Below are positions 1-6,279 of a stretch of 7,346 nt of DNA, one piece after another. The notes beneath the pieces were generated by a model. It made no database searches. It saw only the letters and a list, made by a program, of their open reading frames with translations, and had not been told where the DNA came from. Made by a program: the position numbers and the translations under genes. The stretch is taken from NCBI GenBank assembly GCA_023146675.1, contig JAGLBQ010000264.1, positions 1 to 7,346 on the forward strand, given 5' to 3'. Each line of letters opens with the position of its first letter. The first letter of the stretch is position 1. Source of the DNA: Cocleimonas sp. (GTDB lineage Bacteria > Pseudomonadota > Gammaproteobacteria > Thiotrichales > Thiotrichaceae).

Positions 1-460
1 ACCGAATACTCAGTGCATCCCCCCCCATAGGATAACCATAGACAACAACTTTTTGATGAAGCGTGGGCAGTTTACCGAACTCAAGTGGCTTTACTTTCTC
101 AAAAAACGTTTTATCATCAAGAGTAATTAATGCCAAATCCGTTTCGTGAGATGTTGCTATTCGTGATGCTTTATAGCGTTTGGAATCACCATTGAGCTGT
201 ACTTCTATAAAAGTACTATTCTCAACCACATGAGCATTGGTAATAATACGATTACCCGAAATAACAAACCCTGTACCTGTGCCACTAGTAGTACTTGTAT
301 TCCACGGCTCAGTATTTTCAAATGATTTTACTGTCACATGAATTTTTACGACAGATAAAGCCAATGAGTGCTTATCATCTAATGCAAAGGCATTTTGTGT
401 TACGACGGATAAAAAGAAAAAAAAGAGCAGTGTTCGATATTTTAAAAAACAATCATTCAT
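1..460 (-). CDS. Secreted trypsin-like (Deg/S1C-type) serine protease, N-terminal part, cut by window edge
   Basis: I read this by translating the complement from the ATG at 460-458. The frame stays open for 153 codons to the window edge, so the C-terminus is missing. Residues 1-26 look like a Sec signal peptide: a short charged start, a phenylalanine/leucine-rich core at about 11-20, and a likely cleavage after A-F-A26. The mature part shows the chymotrypsin-fold strand GTGTGFVIS (60-68), the catalytic-histidine motif TNAHVV (H77) and the catalytic-aspartate motif ETDLALI (D108). It ends in GYPMGGD (142-148), typical of the Deg family just ahead of the loop with the catalytic serine, which would lie outside the window. 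An in-frame stop lies four codons upstream of the ATG, which limits start choice; no clear ribosome binding site is seen. It is probably periplasmic or membrane-anchored and used in protein quality control. Whether PDZ domains follow cannot be seen. It diverges from the rsx operon, and no functional link is evident. Confidence 0.85.
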   Translation of the reverse strand, partial: MNDCFLKYRTLLFFFFLSVVTQNAFALDDKHSLALSVVKIHVTVKSFENTEPWNTSTTSGTGTGFVISGNRIITNAHVVENSTFIEVQLNGDSKRYKASRIATSHETDLALITLDDKTFFEKVKPLEFGKLPTLHQKVVVYGYPMGGDALSIR

Positions 461-540
461 ATTATGTATTTAGTGATTTTGGGGTGTTATTAAATTATGC
501 GCTGGATACCAGCAAAGAGACATAATTTAGGGGCTAAGAG

Positions 541-570
541 AGTATAGAGCTATTAATTTACTCTAGCCAA
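541..570 (-). promoter_or_regulatory. Candidate sigma-70 promoter for the protease gene
   Basis: On the minus strand TTGGCT (570-565) and TATACT (546-541) are separated by 18 bases. They match the -35 consensus at 4 of 6 and the -10 consensus at 5 of 6 positions. The element lies about 80 bases upstream of the protease start codon. An imperfect inverted repeat (GGCTA...GAGT at 532-543 against ACTCTAGCC at 560-568) spans the same stretch and could be a binding site or a leader hairpin. Found by eye; such matches are frequent in AT-rich DNA. Confidence 0.4.
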
Positions 571-575
571 TAAAC

Positions 576-695
576 TTATCCAATGGATACTTCAATTATT
601 TTTCTTTATTGAGGGTTATTCAGCTCATTCCAAGTCACCCTTCCTCTTAGATTATTTTACCTAATGACCTAAAATTAGCTCCTTTTTATCCAATG
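576..695. repeat. 10-bp direct repeat TTATCCAATG, copies at 576-585 and 686-695
   Basis: Two identical 10-base copies start exactly 110 bases apart in the divergent intergenic region. Only the first copy continues into the palindrome; the second continues as AAGGC. Two sites for one DNA-binding protein near two divergent promoters is one reading, chance in AT-rich DNA the other. Confidence 0.35.
577..589. repeat. Perfect 13-bp palindrome TATCCA-A-TGGATA
   Basis: Six-base arms surround a single central base. The palindrome lies just upstream of the -35 of the candidate protease promoter, a usual place for a regulator binding site. Its left part, TTATCCAATG (576-585), recurs on the same strand at 686-695. 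The symmetry is directly visible; a regulatory role is inference. Confidence 0.45.
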
Positions 696-743
696 AAGGC
701 TTTAAGTCCCTCTATTGCCTTATATCAAACCTTTTCACACTGA

Positions 744-776
744 TTCACATTAAAATGGCGTGTGCTGTATTACACG
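744..776 (+). promoter_or_regulatory. Candidate promoter of the rsx operon with overlapping inverted repeat
   Basis: TTCACA (744-749) matches the -35 consensus at 5 of 6 positions. TGTATT (766-771) matches the -10 consensus at 4 of 6, with a 16-base spacer. An inverted repeat CGTGT (759-763) / ACACG (772-776) straddles the -10, so a bound protein would block polymerase. Transcription would start near 778 and leave a leader of about 85 bases before rsxA. The evidence is weak: the -10 is poor and the arms are only five bases long. Confidence 0.3.
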
Positions 777-863
777 TTCATAAGCCCTTAATAATTAAAT
801 TAGGCTTACTTGGTTTGCTATGTCAAAATAGCCTTCTTCTTTAGCATTTTTTGTTGCTCTTCT

Positions 864-1445
864 ATGATCGAATATCTCTTTATAATTATTGGTACAGTAT
901 GGGTGAATAATATCGTCCTATCTCAGTTTTTAGGACTGTGTCCTTTTATGGGAGTGTCTCGTAAATTGGAAACAGCGATTGGCATGGGCTTAGCAACAGT
1001 CTTTGTCTTAACGCTATCATCCATCACCAGTTATCTCATCCATACTTATTTACTGCTTCCCAATGGCTTAGAGTATCTACGCACGATTAGCTTTATTCTT
1101 GTTATTGCTGGCATTGTAGGTTTTACCGAATTAGTGGTGCATAAAACCAGTCCTTTATTACACAATGTTTTGGGTATTTATTTACCACTTATTACCACAA
1201 ACTGTGCGGTATTAGGAGTGGCACTACTCAATGTTCAAAAATCAAATGGCTTTATTGAATCAGGCTTGTATGGCTTTGGTTCTGCGATGGGCTTTACCTT
1301 AATTCTGGTTTTATTTGCAGCAATGCGTGAGCGAATTAGTGCATCTGATGTACCTGAGGTTTTTCAGGGGAGTGCAATCGCAATGATTACCGCAGGTTTA
1401 ATGGCGCTTGCTTTTATGGGCTTTACTGGCTTAATTAAGACATGA
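864..1445 (+). CDS. rsxA: Electron transport complex subunit RsxA (RnfA)
   Basis: Integral inner-membrane subunit of the Rsx/Rnf complex, which couples NADH-linked electron transfer to ion movement in Rnf systems and keeps SoxR reduced in E. coli. The protein is 193 residues, equal to E. coli RsxA as I recall it, with about six hydrophobic segments. Family signatures are clear: TVWVNNIVLSQFLGLCPFMG (11-30), TSPLLH (95-100), LPLITTNCAVLGVALLN (107-123) and RERISA (155-160). C26 and C114 lie in the conserved LCP and TNCA motifs; in Rnf structures the equivalent RnfA and RnfE cysteines hold an Fe-S centre inside the membrane. I chose the ATG at 864 because its product aligns with family N-termini. 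The frame is open back to a TTG at 810, but that would add an unusual 18-residue hydrophobic Cys-rich extension. No clear Shine-Dalgarno precedes either start. The stop overlaps the rsxB start (ATGA). Confidence 0.95.
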   Translation: MIEYLFIIIGTVWVNNIVLSQFLGLCPFMGVSRKLETAIGMGLATVFVLTLSSITSYLIHTYLLLPNGLEYLRTISFILVIAGIVGFTELVVHKTSPLLHNVLGIYLPLITTNCAVLGVALLNVQKSNGFIESGLYGFGSAMGFTLILVLFAAMRERISASDVPEVFQGSAIAMITAGLMALAFMGFTGLIKT

Positions 1446-2047
1446 CGGTCTTTTTAGAAATAATAATAGCCATCTTGGTCATGGTAGGACTGGCTGCCTT
1501 TTTTGGTTTGATTCTAGGCTATGCTTCGGTTCGCTTTAAAGTTGAAGGCGACCCTATTACTGATCAAATTGACTCCCTCTTGCCACAAACACAATGCGGT
1601 CAATGTAGCTTTGCGGGGTGTCGCCCTTATGCAGAAGCTATCGCTAAAGGCGAGATTGGCATTAACCAATGCCCTCCAGGGGGTGAAGCCACTATTTTAG
1701 CACTGGCTGATTTGCTTGATATTGAACCTGAGCCCTTAGATGAAGAGCTTGCCGAAGCATCCAGTATAGCGACGGTAGCCGTCATTATTGAAGATGAATG
1801 TATTGGCTGCACTCTTTGTATTCAAGCTTGCCCTGTGGATGCCATTGTTGGCTCTGCTAAACATATGCATACGGTGATCGCATCTGAATGTACAGGGTGT
1901 GATTTATGCCTACCGCCCTGTCCTGTGGATTGCATTATTATGGAGCCAATCAAAACAACACCGTCAAACTGGAAACATCCTGAGCCACATTCAGCATTAC
2001 AAGCGATTGCTGTAAAAGTTGAGACAACAGAAGGAGCGCAACGATGA
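1442..2047 (+). CDS. rsxB: Electron transport complex subunit RsxB (RnfB), ferredoxin-type
   Basis: Iron-sulfur subunit that passes electrons between the complex and its soluble partner on the cytoplasmic face. It has 201 residues, slightly longer than the roughly 190 of E. coli. Residues 1-27 form one hydrophobic membrane anchor. A first 4Fe-4S domain uses C52, C55, C60 and C77 (CGQCSFAGCRPYAEAI, then QCPPGGEA). Two ferredoxin motifs follow: C120-x2-C123-x2-C126-x3-C130 (CIGCTLCIQACPVDAI) and C150-x2-C153-x2-C156-x3-C160. All twelve expected ligands are present, with an extra C164 right after the last motif. An acidic linker (about 93-106) separates the first domain from the ferredoxin pair. 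The start is fixed by the ATGA overlap with rsxA, and the stop overlaps rsxC in the same way, suggesting translational coupling. Confidence 0.95.
   Translation: MTVFLEIIIAILVMVGLAAFFGLILGYASVRFKVEGDPITDQIDSLLPQTQCGQCSFAGCRPYAEAIAKGEIGINQCPPGGEATILALADLLDIEPEPLDEELAEASSIATVAVIIEDECIGCTLCIQACPVDAIVGSAKHMHTVIASECTGCDLCLPPCPVDCIIMEPIKTTPSNWKHPEPHSALQAIAVKVETTEGAQR
2031..2036 (+). promoter_or_regulatory. Shine-Dalgarno of rsxC (AAGGAG)
   Basis: AAGGAG lies seven bases before the rsxC ATG at 2044, within the last codons of rsxB. It supports that start and is one of the clearest ribosome binding sites in the operon. Confidence 0.8.
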
Positions 2048-3654
2048 GCAATAAGCGCAAATTCTGGACGTTTCATGGAGGGGTACATCCTGAGTTTCAA
2101 AAAGAACAATCCACCACTCAACCCATTAGCCCGATTAAACTTCCCAAGCGCCTGATTATCCCCGTGCAACAGCATATTGGTGCGCCCACTGAAGTCTTAG
2201 TTTCCACTGGCGATACGGTCTATAAAGGGCAGCTCATCGCTAAAATGGCAGATGGACAATTAGGTGCCCCCATACACGCACCTAGCTCTGGCATGATTGG
2301 CAAAATAGAAAAGCAAACAGTACCAAGCGCATCTGCACTCAATGCCTTATGCATTGAGTTAGAATTGGATGGTAAGGATGACTGGGGAGAATCCCAGCTA
2401 GAGCCTTATCCTGATTTTGCACGCATTGATAATGAGACACTGGTAAAACGTATTGAAGAAGCAGGTTTGGTTGGATTAGGTGGCGCTGCCTTTCCATCCC
2501 ATGTAAAGATTGGCTCCTCCGCAAAGCACGGTATTGAAACGCTGGTTATCAATGCTGCTGAATGTGAACCTTATATTAGTTGTGATGATTTATTAATGCG
2601 TGAACGGACAGATGAGCTTATTACTGGCATCCGTATTTTGCTACAATTATTAAAACCACAACAATGCCTAGTGGGTATTGAAGATAATAAACCCGAAGCC
2701 ATTAGCACCATGCAACGCGCAACTAAGTCACTGGATAACGTACATATCTGCGCCATCCCAACCTTGTATCCCAGTGGCGGTGAAAAACAATTAATTAAAA
2801 TTCTCACAGGTAAAGAAGTCCCCACAGGTGGCATTCCACTTGATCTAAATGTTCTTTGTCATAATGTCGCCACTAGCTATGCGCTGTATAAAGCGGTGGT
2901 TAAAGGCGAGCCTCTTATCTCACGGATACTCACCATCACGGGCGATGGTGTTAAACAACCTCAAAATATTGAAGCATTAATTGGCACACCCATCAGTGAC
3001 TTGATAGCACAAGTAGGGGGTTATACATCACAAGCACAACGCCTGATTATGGGCGGTCCAATGATGGGTATTCCGCTAAAAAATGATAATAGTCCGATGG
3101 TAAAAGCAAGTAATTGCTTTCTAGTTGCTTCAATTACATCATTACAACAAGCGCATTCCATTCACGCATCACAACCACAAATGCCCTGTATTCGCTGTGG
3201 ACAATGCATGCAAGTCTGCCCTGCAAAATTATTACCACAACAGCTTTATTGGCACACACAAGCTAAAGATTTTGAACGCGTTACTGAACATAATCTAAAT
3301 AGCTGCATTGAATGTGGTTGCTGCGATTTTGTCTGCCCTAGCCATATTCCTTTAGTCAGTTATTTTCGCTTTGCTAAATCTGAAATACGCGCCCAAGACG
3401 TTGCAGTAAAAAAATCAGATCTATCACGCGAACGACATGACTTTCTTGAGTTTAGAAAAGAACGAGAAAAGCAAGAGCGCGATGAAAAGCGCCAAAAGCA
3501 TAAAGAAGCACTGCAAAAGAAAAAAGCAGCAATGGCAGCTAAAAAGAAAGCCACTGGCGAAAAGGAAGCAGATGATCCAAAAGCTGCGGCAATAAAAGCG
3601 GCATTAGCAAGAGCGAAGGCAAAAAAAACAGAACGAGCTAGAAAAAAAGATTAA
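2044..3654 (+). CDS. rsxC: Electron transport complex subunit RsxC (RnfC), NADH-binding
   Basis: Peripheral cytoplasmic subunit that takes electrons from NADH; the family resembles the 51-kDa complex I subunit and binds FMN and two 4Fe-4S clusters. Signatures in order: GGVHP (12-16); a barrel-sandwich domain at about 35-108 including APIHAPSSG; the nucleotide-binding loop GLVGLGGAAFPSHVK (141-155); NAAECEPYISCDD (170-182); YPSGGEKQL (242-250); TGGIPLDLNVLCHNV (261-275); GGPMMG (337-342). The ferredoxin pair is C382-x2-C385-x2-C388-x3-C392 and C421-x2-C424-x2-C427-x3-C431. From about 445 to 536 the chain is charged and rich in Lys, Ala, Arg and Glu, likely helical or coiled coil. At 536 residues it is far shorter than the roughly 740-residue enteric RsxC, whose extra length is a repeated Ala/Lys/Gln-rich tail, and close to shorter RnfC proteins. 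ATGA overlap with rsxB; a 118-base gap to rsxD follows. Confidence 0.95.
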   Translation: MSNKRKFWTFHGGVHPEFQKEQSTTQPISPIKLPKRLIIPVQQHIGAPTEVLVSTGDTVYKGQLIAKMADGQLGAPIHAPSSGMIGKIEKQTVPSASALNALCIELELDGKDDWGESQLEPYPDFARIDNETLVKRIEEAGLVGLGGAAFPSHVKIGSSAKHGIETLVINAAECEPYISCDDLLMRERTDELITGIRILLQLLKPQQCLVGIEDNKPEAISTMQRATKSLDNVHICAIPTLYPSGGEKQLIKILTGKEVPTGGIPLDLNVLCHNVATSYALYKAVVKGEPLISRILTITGDGVKQPQNIEALIGTPISDLIAQVGGYTSQAQRLIMGGPMMGIPLKNDNSPMVKASNCFLVASITSLQQAHSIHASQPQMPCIRCGQCMQVCPAKLLPQQLYWHTQAKDFERVTEHNLNSCIECGCCDFVCPSHIPLVSYFRFAKSEIRAQDVAVKKSDLSRERHDFLEFRKEREKQERDEKRQKHKEALQKKKAAMAAKKKATGEKEADDPKAAAIKAALARAKAKKTERARKKD

Positions 3655-3659
3655 CAATA

Positions 3660-3729
3660 AGCCATAGAATACACGGAACAAGAACAGAAGATAATTATTC
3701 CTTTGCGTACTCTGTATCTTTGCGAGAGA
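3660..3729. repeat. Degenerate two-armed intergenic repeat between rsxC and rsxD
   Basis: The right arm (3701-3729) is a run of near-copies of an 8-9 base unit: CTTTGCGTA, CTCTGTAT, CTTTGCGAG. The left arm (3660-3690) read on the complement is the same kind of text (CTTCTGTTCTTGTTCCGTG...), so the two arms form an imperfect inverted repeat around AT-rich 3691-3700. I recall this 'cacagagaacacagag...ctctgtgttctctgtg' style from intergenic repeats in several proteobacterial genomes; I name no specific family. Transcribed, it could fold into a long imperfect stem within the rsx mRNA. There is no transposase and no obvious target duplication. Confidence 0.55.
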
Positions 3730-3772
3730 TAATATTTTCAGGCGATGAATAGAAAGTTGAGTATTAACTTAT

Positions 3773-4819
3773 ATGGAATTTAAAACAGACAATTCGCCCT
3801 TTACAGGGAGCACATCCAATATCGGTAGCGTTATGCGACAGGTACTCTATGCGCTCATCCCTGGTGTGTTAGTGATGTTCTATTTCTATGGCTGGGGCGT
3901 ACTCATCAATATTGTCCTTGCCATTATCATTGCCGTTAGCTTTGAAGTCTTATCATTATGGTTACGCAAACGACCCATCAAACCCTTTTTGGCGGACTAT
4001 AGCGCCATCGTTACCGCCTGTTTATTTGCACTGAGTATACCGCCACTTGCCCCGTGGTGGATTTTAATGGTGGGACTGTTTTTTGCCATTGTCATCGCCA
4101 AACATCTTTATGGTGGCTTAGGCTATAACCCATTTAATCCTGCAATGGTTGGTTTCGCCGTCTTAATCGTCTCTTTTCCATTAGAAATGACACAATGGAT
4201 TCGCCCTGAATTTAGTAATGGATTGATGCCTTCATTAACAGACTCGCTACGCATTGTTTTTAATGGCTTTGAGAGCCTGTACAGCCTCAACCAATGGGAT
4301 GCTGTCACCATGGCAACCCCACTGGATGATATGAAAACAGAGTTAAAGTCGGGTCATTACTTCTCTGAGGTCATACGCACAAATGGCTATGGTTTCGTCT
4401 CAGGAAAGGCATGGGAGTTAGTTAGCCTCGCTTATTTAGGCGGTGGTTTATGGCTACTGTATAAAGGTATTATTAACTGGCGCATACCTGTTTCATTGCT
4501 CTTAACCCTCGCCATTGTAGCCATTATTGTCGGCTGGCTAGAGCCTGACACAAAACAGTCATCACTCTTTCATTTATTTAGTGGCGCAACCATGCTTGGT
4601 GCATTTTTTATCGCCACCGACCCTGTCTCAGCCTCCACAACACCGCGTGGTCAATTATTTTATGGCGCCAGTATTGGTTTCTTTATCTATGTGATTAGAA
4701 CATGGGGAAATTATCCTGATGCGGTGGCTTTTTCTGTGTTGATTATGAATATGTCCGTACCAATGATTGATTACTTTACCCAACCACGCGTATTTGGTGC
4801 AAAGTCGGGAGGCAAGTAA
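3773..4819 (+). CDS. rsxD: Electron transport complex subunit RsxD (RnfD), flavinylated membrane protein
   Basis: Multi-span inner-membrane subunit related to NqrB that carries covalent FMN. It has 348 residues against about 352 in E. coli, with many hydrophobic segments. Conserved stretches are SIPPLAPWW (88-96), KHLYGGLGYNPFNPAMVG (110-127), WDAVTMATPLDDMKT (175-189), LFSGATMLGAFFIATDPVSA (268-287), TTPRG (289-293) and PMIDYFTQPRVFG (330-342). T182 in the ATPL motif corresponds to the FMN-bearing threonine (T187) of E. coli and Vibrio RsxD/RnfD. The ATG at 3773 gives the normal family N-terminus (SPFTGSTSNIGSVMRQVL, 8-25). No strong Shine-Dalgarno precedes it, and unlike its neighbours it is not coupled to an upstream stop, because the repeat-containing gap separates it from rsxC. 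The last base of its stop codon is the first base of the rsxG start. Confidence 0.95.
   Translation: MEFKTDNSPFTGSTSNIGSVMRQVLYALIPGVLVMFYFYGWGVLINIVLAIIIAVSFEVLSLWLRKRPIKPFLADYSAIVTACLFALSIPPLAPWWILMVGLFFAIVIAKHLYGGLGYNPFNPAMVGFAVLIVSFPLEMTQWIRPEFSNGLMPSLTDSLRIVFNGFESLYSLNQWDAVTMATPLDDMKTELKSGHYFSEVIRTNGYGFVSGKAWELVSLAYLGGGLWLLYKGIINWRIPVSLLLTLAIVAIIVGWLEPDTKQSSLFHLFSGATMLGAFFIATDPVSASTTPRGQLFYGASIGFFIYVIRTWGNYPDAVAFSVLIMNMSVPMIDYFTQPRVFGAKSGGK
4807..4812 (+). promoter_or_regulatory. Shine-Dalgarno of rsxG (GGGAGG)
   Basis: GGGAGG sits six bases before the rsxG ATG at 4819, inside the last codons of rsxD. With the TAATG stop/start overlap it supports this start and coupled translation. Confidence 0.75.
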
Positions 4820-5472
4820 TGAAACGACAGCTTAATGCTATGCGAAAATCTAGCTTACTACTCAGTTTTTACGCCCTCATTGGAGTGTTATTTGTAGTCA
4901 CCGCGAACCTCATCACTCGTGATCAAATTGCTGAAAACCAACGCGTGGCACTACAACAAAAGTGGAATGAGGTACTGGATGCCTCCCGCTATACAAACGA
5001 CTTAAATGAGGCAAATAAAACTATTAGTGCAGAAGAAATAGGACTACCTTATGATGCCATCGTTTATTTAGCCAGAAGTAAAGAGGGGCAACCTGTTGCA
5101 GCCATTTTTAGAGTCACTACTTTGCAAGGCTATAGTGGTGCAATTACCTTATTGGTTGCGGTAAATTATGCCGACCAACACCTGACGGGGGTACGGGTCG
5201 TCAAGCATCAAGAAACCCCTGGTTTAGGCGATAAAATTGAAGTGGCTAAAGGTGATTGGATATTAGGATTTAAAGGTAAGTTTCTGACCAATCCATCCAC
5301 AAAATCATGGGCTGTAAAACGGGATGGGGGGGAATTCGATCAATTTACAGGTGCAACCATTACCCCACGCGCCATTGTTAGCTTAGTTGAAGATGTGTTG
5401 ATTTATGCGCATCAGAATATGCAACGGCTATTTAAAGAACCGATCACCCCTAACACAGGAGACACCAAGTGA
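4819..5472 (+). CDS. rsxG: Electron transport complex subunit RsxG (RnfG), FMN-binding
   Basis: Single-span membrane subunit with a large periplasmic FMN-binding domain, related to NqrC. It has 217 residues against about 206 in E. coli. One hydrophobic segment (about 13-32) follows a basic start (KRQLNAMRK), which fits N-in topology. Conserved stretches are GYSGAITLLVAV (104-115), VRVVKHQETPGLGDKIE (125-141) and the flavinylation motif DQFTGATITPRAIV (174-187), in which T180 is the threonine esterified to FMN by ApbE in this family. A run of seven G (5326-5332) encodes the GG just before this motif. The gene starts on the last base of the rsxD stop and ends overlapping the rsxE GTG. Confidence 0.95.
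   Translation: MKRQLNAMRKSSLLLSFYALIGVLFVVTANLITRDQIAENQRVALQQKWNEVLDASRYTNDLNEANKTISAEEIGLPYDAIVYLARSKEGQPVAAIFRVTTLQGYSGAITLLVAVNYADQHLTGVRVVKHQETPGLGDKIEVAKGDWILGFKGKFLTNPSTKSWAVKRDGGEFDQFTGATITPRAIVSLVEDVLIYAHQNMQRLFKEPITPNTGDTK
5457..5461 (+). promoter_or_regulatory. Shine-Dalgarno of rsxE (AGGAG), supporting the GTG start
   Basis: AGGAG lies seven bases before GTG at 5469. Together with the GTGA overlap with the rsxG stop this decides a non-ATG start for rsxE. Confidence 0.75.
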
Positions 5473-6179
5473 CCGAAGAACAAGAAAAGCAGTCTCCAAC
5501 CGTTGATTATTTACAACTGACAAAAGATGGGCTTTGGTATAACAACCCTGGCTTAGTACAGTTACTGGGTCTTTGCCCGCTATTGGCAGTGACCAATAAT
5601 GTCGTTAATGGCATTGGTTTAGGGATCGCGACCTTAGTGACACTGGTCATATCCAATGCTTCCATTTCCTTTAGCCGCAACTGGGTACGCAAGGAAATCC
5701 GCATTCCCTTTTATGTCTTGGTAATCGCCTCCAATGTAACCGTGATTGACCTATTAATGAACGCATGGCTGGCGCAATTACATTTGGTTTTAGGTATCTT
5801 CATCCCCTTAATCGTGACCAACTGCGCCATTATCGGTCGCGCAGAAGCCTATGCCTCCAGAAATGACATGCTTCCCGCGATTGTCGATGGCATCATGATG
5901 GGCATTGGCTTTATGCTGGTACTCGTCGCACTTTCCGCTATACGTGAAATAATTGGTAGCGGTACTTTATTTATCAATGCAGAAGTCATGTTTGGTGAAG
6001 CAGCTAAGAATTTAACTGTGACTGTTTTTGATGATTATAAGGGCTTTCTATTGGCTATTCTTCCCCCAGGTGCATTTTTGGGAATGGGCTTTTTAATTGC
6101 CTTTAAGAACATCGTTGATAAGCAATTGGCAAAACGCAAAAAGAACTCACTTAGTGCTATTCCTGTTATCGTTAAATAA
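5469..6179 (+). CDS. rsxE: Electron transport complex subunit RsxE (RnfE)
   Basis: Integral membrane subunit, homologous to RsxA and packed against it in an inverted pseudo-symmetric pair. The protein is 236 residues against about 231 in E. coli, with about six hydrophobic segments and a basic C-terminal tail (KQLAKRKK). Signatures are NNPGLVQLLGLCPLLAVTNN (25-44), FIPLIVTNCAIIGRAEAYAS (111-130), REIIGSGTLF (159-168) and LPPGAFLGMG (198-207). C36 and C119 are the partners of RsxA C26 and C114 expected to share the membrane Fe-S centre. Translation starts at GTG within the rsxG stop (GTGA) behind a good AGGAG. It is the last gene of the complex, followed by a hairpin before nth. Confidence 0.95.
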   Translation: MTEEQEKQSPTVDYLQLTKDGLWYNNPGLVQLLGLCPLLAVTNNVVNGIGLGIATLVTLVISNASISFSRNWVRKEIRIPFYVLVIASNVTVIDLLMNAWLAQLHLVLGIFIPLIVTNCAIIGRAEAYASRNDMLPAIVDGIMMGIGFMLVLVALSAIREIIGSGTLFINAEVMFGEAAKNLTVTVFDDYKGFLLAILPPGAFLGMGFLIAFKNIVDKQLAKRKKNSLSAIPVIVK

Positions 6180-6183
6180 GTTC

Positions 6184-6216
6184 AGGAGTGAAAGCTAAAG
6201 CCTTCACTCCTTTGTA
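6184..6216 (+). terminator. Hairpin downstream of rsxE, probable terminator or attenuator
   Basis: AGGAGTGAA (6184-6192) and TTCACTCCT (6203-6211) are perfectly complementary nine-base arms around a ten-base loop, in which GC/GC can pair further. Only a short T stretch follows (TTTGTAT), so intrinsic termination may be partial. It begins four bases after the rsxE stop and ends 68 bases before the nth ATG. It could separate the rsx operon from nth or reduce read-through. Confidence 0.6.
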
Positions 6217-6279
6217 TCTCAATATTTAGTGAGCTTCAATACATCAACGCCTAAATCAAACAAAAAATGTAATAACCCC

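Larger units (their letters stand above)
461..863. other. Divergent intergenic region between protease gene and rsx operon
   Basis: About 400 bases without a convincing gene on either strand; it is visibly more AT-rich than the flanking genes. It should hold the promoters of both the leftward protease gene and the rightward rsx operon. Visible elements are listed separately: a leftward promoter candidate, a 13-bp palindrome, a 10-bp direct repeat, and a rightward promoter candidate with an inverted repeat. A small perfect hairpin, GCTGG-ATA-CCAGC at 501-513, falls in the probable 5' leader of the protease transcript. No tRNA or riboswitch pattern was recognised. Confidence 0.7.

Noticed and set aside
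295..525. Open frame of 76 codons on the plus strand
   Set aside because: It lies mostly antisense to the protease N-terminus, begins at a TTG, and its translation has no recognisable features; the minus-strand frame has a signal peptide and catalytic motifs.
810..863. Longer RsxA starting at TTG 810
   Set aside because: It would add 18 residues not found in RsxA proteins, and the ATG at 864 gives the exact family length; no Shine-Dalgarno supports the TTG.
1822..2175. Antisense open frame of 117 codons across rsxB/rsxC
   Set aside because: It is the mirror of two strongly conserved genes and shows no domain of its own; the other minus-strand frames within rsxB, rsxC, rsxD, rsxE and nth were rejected for the same reason.
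3660..3729. CRISPR-like or transposon origin for the repeats between rsxC and rsxD
   Set aside because: The units are short, degenerate and without spacers of regular length, and there is no transposase or clear target duplication; a dispersed intergenic repeat fits better.
3655..3772. Internal sigma-70 promoter for rsxDGE
   Set aside because: TAATAT at 3730-3735 resembles a -10 box, but no -35 match lies at suitable spacing.
6229..6279. Longer Nth starting at GTG 6229
   Set aside because: The extra 17 residues are not conserved in Nth, and MNKTKRHEIL at 6280 matches the usual N-terminus.
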